From Salipiger sp. CCB-MM3 (GTDB taxonomy: Bacteria > Pseudomonadota > Alphaproteobacteria > Rhodobacterales > Rhodobacteraceae), in contig NZ_CP014596.1 in NCBI RefSeq assembly GCF_001687105.1, positions 1,115,001 through 1,179,000 of the forward strand: a DNA stretch of 64,000 bases. The letters are read 5' to 3'. The notes beneath the pieces were generated by a model. The model was not told where the DNA came from, did not search any database, and saw only the letters and a program-made list of their open reading frames with translations. A program made the translations under genes and the position numbers. Below are positions 59,048 through 64,000 of the stretch, piece by piece. Each line of letters starts with the position of its first letter. The first letter of the stretch is position 1.

Positions 59048-59236
59048 CTAGTGTGCGATTTTGTTGGACAGTTGCAGTCGGTCGATCTCGGCGCGGCGGA
59101 TGCCGTCAGACAGCATCCGGTCGCGGGCACAGCGCCGCCGTTCCGGATCTGCGCACATCAGGCAGGTCCGGCACTTATGCGCCGCAAGATCGGGGTTTTG
59201 TATTTTGTCGTTAATAAGCAGATGCTTGTTGGACAT
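59048..59236 (-). CDS. Small cysteine-rich protein heading the NMT1 operon
   Basis: 62 residues with four cysteines at 22, 25, 28 and 36 (CRTCLMC then RRRC), a possible zinc or iron-sulfur site. The ATG at 59236 is preceded by GAGG with 5 nt spacing, and it ends 15 nt before the binding protein gene, so it looks like a translated leader gene. No transmembrane helix and no known family recognised. It follows riboswitch copy 2 by 30 nt. Confidence 0.6.
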   Translation of the reverse strand: MSNKHLLINDKIQNPDLAAHKCRTCLMCADPERRRCARDRMLSDGIRRAEIDRLQLSNKIAH

Positions 59237-59266
59237 ATTGGCCTCGTCAGTGTCGGAACGACTGGC

Positions 59267-59304
59267 GAGCAATGTCCAGGACCGGGTCCAGACCGCTTCT
59301 ACTC
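59267..59304 (-). promoter_or_regulatory. Riboswitch-like element, copy 2 (NMT1/xanthine type)
   Basis: A 38-nt copy of the element at 56364-56400, again starting GAGTAGAAGC and ending GGACATTGCTC. The middle hairpin is GGAC/GTCC here and GGCC/GGCC in copy 1, so the third pair changes from C-G to A-T while staying paired (covariation). It lies about 30 nt upstream of the small cysteine-rich gene and the NMT1 transporter genes, and just downstream of a possible promoter. Confidence 0.7.
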
Positions 59305-59705
59305 GTGCCCTGATTTATGGAACGGCAATTGCAGTGCGATCAACGGGAAAACGTGAGTTTTCACGCTGCGTATATTTCGGGCAAAATCGGCGAGGCGGAG
59401 CGCAATTCGAGCAGGCTCAAGAATTGCTGCGGCGAAAATACAGGAATAATCGCCAATAAAACGAGGGAGAGGCGGCGTAGTCGGCGCGCGAAATGATTGA
59501 AATTTAGCCGTACTCATTTTGCGAACGGTTGAAGTGCAAAAATTCTTCCACGGCGCAGCGGGGTTTCAAAGGTGCGTGCGGAACGCGTGGGCTGGCTTTG
59601 CGTGACAAGAGGTACCCTCCGGCGCTCAGGCTGGCTATGGGTGGCAGGAGATTCCCGGTGACCCAGCGTCGCCTTGCCGTTGCCCATTCCGCCCAAGGAC
59701 CGCCG
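59305..59705. other. Divergent intergenic region
   Basis: Besides the promoter and riboswitch the remaining 350 nt hold a short dyad CGTGA/TCACG around 59353-59366 and AAGGA before the YdcZ gene start at 59706. No further gene or repeat can be supported. Confidence 0.4.
59314..59343 (-). promoter_or_regulatory. Possible promoter of the NMT1 operon
   Basis: On the minus strand TTGATC (59343-59338) and CATAAA (59319-59314) are spaced by 18 nt. Transcription would start about ten bases before the riboswitch-like element. The match to consensus is modest. Confidence 0.4.
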
Positions 59706-60221
59706 ATGCCCGCCTCTGACACTGCCTCCCACCGCGCCGGATCACCGCGCCCCCCCCATCCGCTGGAGATCGCTGCGGCGCTTTGCGCGGGCAGCCTGCT
59801 GACGCTCATGTTGCTGAGCAACGGCATGATGGCCGCGCATACGACGCCGGTCTTCGCCTCGCTCACCGCGCATGGCGTGGGCTCGGTGGTGGCGGCGCTG
59901 CTGCTTGGGCTGTTCTGGATGCGCCGCCCCTCGGCGCAGCGTGGCCAGCCGCGGCGGCGGGCGCCGCTCTGGGCCTATCTCGGCGGTGTTTCGGGGGCGT
60001 TGACGGTGGTGCTGTCGACGGTCGTCGTGAACTCCTCGCTGGCGCTGACCGGCACGCTGGCACTGGGATTGGCGGGGCAGGTGGTGCTGGCGCTGATCTT
60101 CGACATCACCGGGGCGCTGGGGCTGGAGAAGCGCATGCCGCGCCGCAATGACCTCTTGGCGCTGGCGGCGATCGTGGCGGGCACGCTGCTGATCATCTTC
60201 GCGCGGGGGAGCGGGCAATGA
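59706..60221 (+). CDS. YdcZ/DUF606-family DMT half-transporter, first of pair
   Basis: 171 residues with about five helices (IAAALCAGSLLTLMLLSNGMMAA, GVGSVVAALLLGLFWM, GALTVVLSTVVVNSSLALTGTLALG, VVLALIFDITGALG, LLALAAIVAGTLLIIFA). It matches the small YdcZ half-type DMT proteins, which work as homo- or heterodimers. The next gene overlaps its stop (ATGA). AAGGA lies 6 nt before the ATG; the basic N-terminus is cytoplasmic. Substrate unknown. Confidence 0.85.
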   Translation: MPASDTASHRAGSPRPPHPLEIAAALCAGSLLTLMLLSNGMMAAHTTPVFASLTAHGVGSVVAALLLGLFWMRRPSAQRGQPRRRAPLWAYLGGVSGALTVVLSTVVVNSSLALTGTLALGLAGQVVLALIFDITGALGLEKRMPRRNDLLALAAIVAGTLLIIFARGSGQ

Positions 60222-60637
60222 TCTTTCTCATCTGTCTTGGTGTCGCGTCGGGGATGCTCGTCACGCTCTCGCGGCAACTCAACGGGCGGTTGGCGCTGAC
60301 CACTTCGGCGATGCAGTCGTCTTTCTGGAACCATCTCGTTGGATTTGTGGTGCTGGTGCCCTGCGCGCTGATCGCCGGAAGCCTCTGGCCCGAGACGGCT
60401 GCGAGCGCGCCGATCTTCGCTTGGGCAGGCGGCGCGATCGGGGTGATCTTTGTGGCCAGCGGCAGCTGGCTGATCCCGCGGCTCGGCGCGGCGCTGACCG
60501 GCGGGCTGCTGGTGGCGGGGCAGATGCTGTCGAGCGTGTCGCTCGATCTGCTGCGCAGCGAGGGGGGCGTTTTGTGGATGCAGATCGCCGGTGTGGCGCT
60601 GATCCTGCTGGGGGTCTGGCTGAGCCGCCGCCGCTGA
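60218..60637 (+). CDS. YdcZ/DUF606-family DMT half-transporter, second of pair
   Basis: 139 residues with five helices (MIFLICLGVASGMLVTLSRQLN, FWNHLVGFVVLVPCALIAG, WAGGAIGVIFVASGSWLIP, LTGGLLVAGQMLSSVSLDLL, MQIAGVALILLGVWLS). It pairs with its upstream neighbour, with opposite or complementary topology expected for a heterodimer. A long hairpin (60636-60675) follows. Confidence 0.85.
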   Translation: MIFLICLGVASGMLVTLSRQLNGRLALTTSAMQSSFWNHLVGFVVLVPCALIAGSLWPETAASAPIFAWAGGAIGVIFVASGSWLIPRLGAALTGGLLVAGQMLSSVSLDLLRSEGGVLWMQIAGVALILLGVWLSRRR

Positions 60638-60675
60638 GCGCCGACGGCTGAGGCCGCCCCAGCCGTGCGGCGCTC
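60636..60675. terminator. Long hairpin between convergent YdcZ and GntR genes
   Basis: GAGCGCCG plus ACGGCTG (60636-60650) pair with CAGCCGT and CGGCGCTC (60660-60675), one bulge, about 15 bp. There is no T-tract, so it may act as a bidirectional or Rho-linked stop. Confidence 0.55.
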
Positions 60676-60740
60676 TCAGTTCCGGCGAATTTGGCACAGC
60701 CGTTTCTGCGCGAATGCGCTTGCGGCTCTAAGCTGCCACC

Positions 60741-61448
60741 TTAGGGGGAACGCAACGCGGGCGTGCCGCGCTTGGCGTGGATCTCCGCCTCGGTGCGCGA
60801 CCAATTTTCGATCATCCGCCGCCCCGAGCGGTAGGTGTGCTCGGCCTGAATGCGGTAGGCGCGGTCGGGCTGGCGGTTGCGCAGGGCGTCGAAAAGCTCC
60901 AGATGCTCGTCCTGCGACTGGCGCAGCAGATCGGCGTCGAACCAGCGCCAGCGGATCAGATCGAAGAGCGGCACCTCGTTGGTCTTGCGGATCATCTCGG
61001 CAAGGAAAGGGTTCTGCGCCGTCTCACGCACCAACATGTGCAGGCGGCGGTTGAGGGGCAGGAAGGTCTCGCGGATTTCGTCATCCCAGCGCGCGGCCTC
61101 GACCAGCCGTGCGGTCTGGTCGAGCAGGTCGCGCATTTCGGCCTCGCCGGTGGGGGAAAGCCCTTGCTCCGCGGCGAGCCGCGCCGCCAGTCCCTCAAGC
61201 TCGGTGCGGACCCGGAAGATGCGCGAGATGTCTTCTACGGTGAAGCGGCGCACGGTGTATCCGGCGTTCGGCGTGTAATCCAGCAGCCCCTCTGCCGCGA
61301 GCGCGCTGAGCGCGTTGCGCACGGGCGTGCGCGAGACGCCGAAACGCTCGGCGATCTCCACCTCGTTCATCCGGCTGCCGCCGGGAAAGCGCCCGTCGGC
61401 GATCCCGTCCCGGATATGGCGCACCACCTGCTGCCCGCGTGTCGACAT
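60741..61448 (-). CDS. GntR-family regulator (FadR/VanR subfamily)
   Basis: 235 residues. The N-terminal winged helix has VVRHIRDGIADGRFPGGSRMNEVEIAERFGVSRTPVRNALSALAAEGLL; the C-terminal FCD domain is helical with a metal-type His (LHMLVRETAQNPF, EHLELFDAL, QAEHTYRSGRRM). The start at 61448 precedes the HTH. It diverges from an EamA transporter across two TTGTATnCAA boxes and probably regulates it, perhaps with the M20 peptidase gene. Confidence 0.93.
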   Translation of the reverse strand: MSTRGQQVVRHIRDGIADGRFPGGSRMNEVEIAERFGVSRTPVRNALSALAAEGLLDYTPNAGYTVRRFTVEDISRIFRVRTELEGLAARLAAEQGLSPTGEAEMRDLLDQTARLVEAARWDDEIRETFLPLNRRLHMLVRETAQNPFLAEMIRKTNEVPLFDLIRWRWFDADLLRQSQDEHLELFDALRNRQPDRAYRIQAEHTYRSGRRMIENWSRTEAEIHAKRGTPALRSP

Positions 61449-61547
61449 GGCCTGCCCCGATCCCCGTACTCTGATCCTCGTGTCCCGTGCCGCGATCCTG
61501 CCCGGGAAAGAGCCGCCTGTCACCGCGCGGCATGTCAAATCGCATAA

Positions 61548-61557
61548 TTGTATCCAA
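61548..61557. promoter_or_regulatory. Candidate GntR operator box 1
   Basis: TTGTATCCAA, near-palindromic, in the intergenic region of the GntR gene. The same box with G in place of C occurs at 61653-61662. FadR-type GntR proteins bind TTGTATACAA-like sites. Confidence 0.6.
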
Positions 61558-61652
61558 CCTGACTTGCGAGTCGAAAATTCCGGGCGTAGGACTGCCTCAA
61601 TAGATCGGAAAATTGGGAAATGAGGGGCGATAGATGCCGGTTGTGAAGTTGG

Positions 61653-61662
61653 TTGTATGCAA
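61653..61662. promoter_or_regulatory. Candidate GntR operator box 2
   Basis: TTGTATGCAA, second copy, 96 nt from box 1 and 67 nt before the transporter start. The pair flanks the promoter region of both divergent genes. Confidence 0.6.
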
Positions 61663-61714
61663 TGCCCTCACCCATCGCCGCCCCCGCCCAAGCCGTGACA
61701 GCGCCACGCACACC

Positions 61715-61726
61715 CCGAGTACTCGG
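61715..61726. repeat. Perfect 12-bp palindrome before the EamA gene
   Basis: CCGAGTACTCGG lies three bases before the assigned TTG start. It could be a hairpin that masks translation initiation, or chance in GC-rich DNA. No other copy was noticed. Confidence 0.3.
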
Positions 61727-61728
61727 AT

Positions 61729-62637
61729 TTGAGTGCCCTAGAGGGGCTGGCCAGCGGGCTGCGCGGGAGGATTGCGGGCCTGCCAGGAAACCTGCAGGGC
61801 GCGATCTGGGTGGCGATGGCGGGGCTGGTGATGACCATCATGACCGCGCTGATCAAAACCGTGGGCGAGGGGATCCCGGTGGTTCAGGTGCTCTTTATAC
61901 GCCAGCTCGTGATGACCGCCGCGATGAGCCCGCGCATCCTGCGCGATCCGCGCGGCGCCTTCCGCACCGATGCGCCGCGCCTGCATGGCGCCCGTGTTGC
62001 GCTCTCGGCCTTGGCCATGGTCGCAGGCTTCACCGCCATGGTGCATTTGCCGCTCGCCGATGCGGTGTCGATCAGTTTCTCGCGCTCCTTCTTTGTCGCG
62101 ATCTTCGCCATTCTGATCCTGCATGAGACCGTCTGGGCGCACCGCTGGGTGGCGATCGGGGCGGGCTTTGCCGGGGTGGTGGTGATCACCGACCCGCGTG
62201 GTGGCCAGATCGATCACTACACGCTTTTGGCGCTGCTTTCGGCCGGGGCGGTGGCGCTGGTCATGGTCATCGTGCGCAAGCTGGCGCAGCAAGAGAAACT
62301 GGGCACTGTCGTCACCTATCAGGCGGTGGGCGTGGGGGCGATCCTCGTCGTGCCCGCGGCCCTGTCGTGGGTGGCGCCCAGCCCCGCGCAATGGGCCATG
62401 CTGCTGTGCATCGGGCTTTTGTCGACCGTGGGTCAGAGCCTTAACTTCCTTGCTTTCCGCGTCGGAGAGGCCACGGCGCTGGCACCTTTCGACTACCTGC
62501 GGCTGGTCTATGCGGCGCTGATCGGCGCGGTGTTCTTTCTGGAATCCCCCACGCTCAGCACGCTTGCGGGGGCCGGGCTGATCGTCAGCGGCTCGCTCTG
62601 GGGGCTCTGGTGGGAGCGGCGGCCACGCCATGCCTGA
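61729..62637 (+). CDS. EamA-domain DMT transporter
   Basis: 302 residues with about ten helices in two EamA repeats. Segments GAIWVAMAGLVMTIMTALIKTVG and ADAVSISFSRSFFVAIFAILILHETVWAHRWVAIGAGFAGVVVI mark the first repeat; WAMLLCIGLLSTVGQSLNFLAFR and FFLESPTLSTLAGAGLIVSGS mark the second. The TTG start is the first available in frame after a stop at 61696-61698; no good ribosome-binding site is seen, so the true start may be internal. It is probably a metabolite exporter controlled by the divergent GntR. Confidence 0.87.
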   Translation: MSALEGLASGLRGRIAGLPGNLQGAIWVAMAGLVMTIMTALIKTVGEGIPVVQVLFIRQLVMTAAMSPRILRDPRGAFRTDAPRLHGARVALSALAMVAGFTAMVHLPLADAVSISFSRSFFVAIFAILILHETVWAHRWVAIGAGFAGVVVITDPRGGQIDHYTLLALLSAGAVALVMVIVRKLAQQEKLGTVVTYQAVGVGAILVVPAALSWVAPSPAQWAMLLCIGLLSTVGQSLNFLAFRVGEATALAPFDYLRLVYAALIGAVFFLESPTLSTLAGAGLIVSGSLWGLWWERRPRHA

Positions 62638-62744
62638 CGCGGCCCTAGCGCATCACCTTGTCGGCATCTCCCTCGCACGCCCGCGGGGGATCGCGTATCG
62701 CAGGCTTTAAGCCAGACACATCGCACGCAGCATAGGACCCAATA

Positions 62745-63959
62745 ATGACCCAAGACGTCGCCCGGATCATCGCCTCGGAGCCGTTCAAACGCGCGCAGGA
62801 GGACCTGCGCCTCGGCCACGACCGCTTTGTCGAGGAGATCATCGAGCTGACCGAGATCCCCGCGCCGCCCTTCAAGGAGGACCGGCGGGCCGAGGCCTAT
62901 GCGGCCAAGTTCCGCGAACTGGGGCTCGAAGATGTGGAGCGCGACGAGATCGGCAACGTGCTGGGGATCCGCCGTGGCCGGGGCAACGGGCAGATGATCG
63001 TGGTGGCGGCGCATCTCGACACGGTGTTTCCCGAAGGCACCGATGTGACCGTGCGGCGCGAGGGCACAAAGCTCTTTGCGCCGGGCGTGGGGGATGACAC
63101 GCGCGGGCTGGCGGCGCTGCTGGCTTTCATCCGGGCGCTCGACGCGGCGGGCATCGAGACCGAGCAGGACCTGCTGTTCGTCGGCGACGTGGGCGAGGAG
63201 GGCAAGGGCGACCTGCGCGGCGTCCGCCACCTCTTCGAAGCGGGGCGCTATCGGGAAAAGATCGCGGGGTTCTTCACCATCGACGGGCTGGAGCTGGATC
63301 AGTTCACCACCGGCGCGGTCGGCTCGCTGCGCTATCGCGTGACCTTCCGTGGCCCCGGCGGGCACTCGCTGAACGCCTTTGGCACGGTGAACCCCTCTTA
63401 TGCGCTAGGACATCTGATGGCGGGCATGGCCCGCATCGAGGTGCCCAAGACGCCGCGCACCACCTTCTGCGCCTCAATCATGGGCGGCGGCAGTTCGATC
63501 AACGCGATCCCCGAGGCTGTCTGGCTGGAGGTCGATCTGCGCTCTGTGGATGCGGGAGAACTGGCCAAGCTCGACAAAGCGTTCAAGGCGCTGGTCGACG
63601 CGGCGGTGCAGGGCGAGAACGCGCGCGGCGACACGGCCAATGGCGCGATCCGCGCCGAGCTGACCCGTATCGGCAACCGTCCGGCGGGCAGCACGGCGCA
63701 TGACAGCACCATCGTGCGCGCTGCGCTGAGCGCGCTTCCGGCCTTCGGCTTCGAGCCGCGCACCGGCCAGAGCTCGACCGACGCGAACATCCCCATGAGC
63801 CTTGGCGTTCCGGCGATCTGCCTCGGCTCGGGCGGCACCGGCGGGCGGGCGCATTCGCTGGAGGAATGGATCGACGTCGCGCCGGAGCTGTCGCTGCGCG
63901 GGCTTTACGCGGGGCTGGCGACGATCCTCGGAACCGCGGGCATGGCCGGAACCGATTGA
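62745..63959 (+). CDS. M20 family metallopeptidase (PepT-like)
   Basis: 404 residues. Dinuclear zinc ligands are in VAAHLDTVFPEG (His, Asp), GVGDDTRG (Asp), VGEEGKGDLRG (Glu pair), TIDGLELDQ (Asp) and GRAHSLEEW (His). GPGGHSLNAFG belongs to the lid/dimerisation domain. It hydrolyses a small peptide or N-acyl amino acid in the cytosol. The ATG at 62745 is the first and is 107 nt after the transporter gene, so the two may be cotranscribed. The remaining 41 nt of the window show no feature. Confidence 0.92.
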   Translation: MTQDVARIIASEPFKRAQEDLRLGHDRFVEEIIELTEIPAPPFKEDRRAEAYAAKFRELGLEDVERDEIGNVLGIRRGRGNGQMIVVAAHLDTVFPEGTDVTVRREGTKLFAPGVGDDTRGLAALLAFIRALDAAGIETEQDLLFVGDVGEEGKGDLRGVRHLFEAGRYREKIAGFFTIDGLELDQFTTGAVGSLRYRVTFRGPGGHSLNAFGTVNPSYALGHLMAGMARIEVPKTPRTTFCASIMGGGSSINAIPEAVWLEVDLRSVDAGELAKLDKAFKALVDAAVQGENARGDTANGAIRAELTRIGNRPAGSTAHDSTIVRAALSALPAFGFEPRTGQSSTDANIPMSLGVPAICLGSGGTGGRAHSLEEWIDVAPELSLRGLYAGLATILGTAGMAGTD

Positions 63960-64000
63960 GGCGGAACCGGCTGAGGCGGCAAGGACCGGCTGAAACGGGC

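Overview
The window reads as a chromosomal segment of a marine alphaproteobacterium, most likely a Rhodobacteraceae (roseobacter-clade) species. The base composition is GC-rich with strongly biased third positions. The rRNA spacer and 5S look rhodobacteral. The gene content is typical of the group: oligopeptide-type ABC operons, N-methylglutamate-pathway genes, an assimilatory nitrite reductase and cupin-type regulators. No insertion sequence, phage gene or CRISPR array is visible, and most genes sit in tightly overlapping operons.

Layout. 1-2257: the 3' two thirds of a 23S rRNA, a spacer and the 5S rRNA, with no tRNA-fMet after it. 2537-3556: a luciferase-like monooxygenase. 3616-15071 (minus): a ten-gene catabolic operon (sugar/histidinol-phosphatase-like enzyme, peptide-type ABC transporter, M20 amidohydrolase, two choline/ethanolamine-kinase-like enzymes, ethanolamine ammonia-lyase EutBC), divergent from a DeoR/GlpR regulator at 15386-16195. 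16271-22641 (plus): a compact operon resembling the poorly understood GAK system (Nudix, PhoU-like/kinase fusion, ATP-grasp, HprK-related kinase, histidine phosphatase, metallophosphatase, amphi-Trp protein). 22724-26637 (minus): a hybrid histidine kinase and a winged-helix regulator that may use an ATT start. 26832-30267 (plus): a POTRA-less outer-membrane barrel, a small membrane protein and a BCCT transporter. 30374-35456 (plus): an XRE-cupin regulator followed by N-methylglutamate synthase (three subunits) and a gamma-glutamylmethylamide/glutamine synthetase. 35496-39834 (minus): a flavoprotein, an MFS transporter with a His-rich tail, and a Na/Pi cotransporter. 40085-42440: a 56-residue protein, and hutF/hutD diverging from a HutC-type palindrome. 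42441-48903 (plus): nirB-nirD-nirC, a phosphatase/kinase fusion and cyanase, behind a leader with two ANTAR-type hexaloop hairpins. 49200-52867 (plus): a three-subunit membrane dehydrogenase (Tat small subunit, GMC flavoprotein, tri-haem cytochrome c). 52947-59236 (minus): an NMT1-type ABC transporter, an isopenicillin-N-synthase-like dioxygenase, a LysR regulator and a cytosine-deaminase-like amidohydrolase, with two copies of a structured RNA that looks like the NMT1/xanthine riboswitch. 59706-63959: paired YdcZ half-transporters, GntR, an EamA transporter and an M20 peptidase.

The unifying theme is scavenging of organic and inorganic nitrogen: ethanolamine-type compounds, methylamine, histidine, nitrite, cyanate and probably purines. 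The points I would follow up first are the duplicated, covarying riboswitch in the purine-like operon, the GAK-like operon, and the EutBC operon that couples two small-molecule kinases and a phosphatase to ethanolamine ammonia-lyase without any microcompartment genes. All functions come from reading motifs and context; no database search was run.
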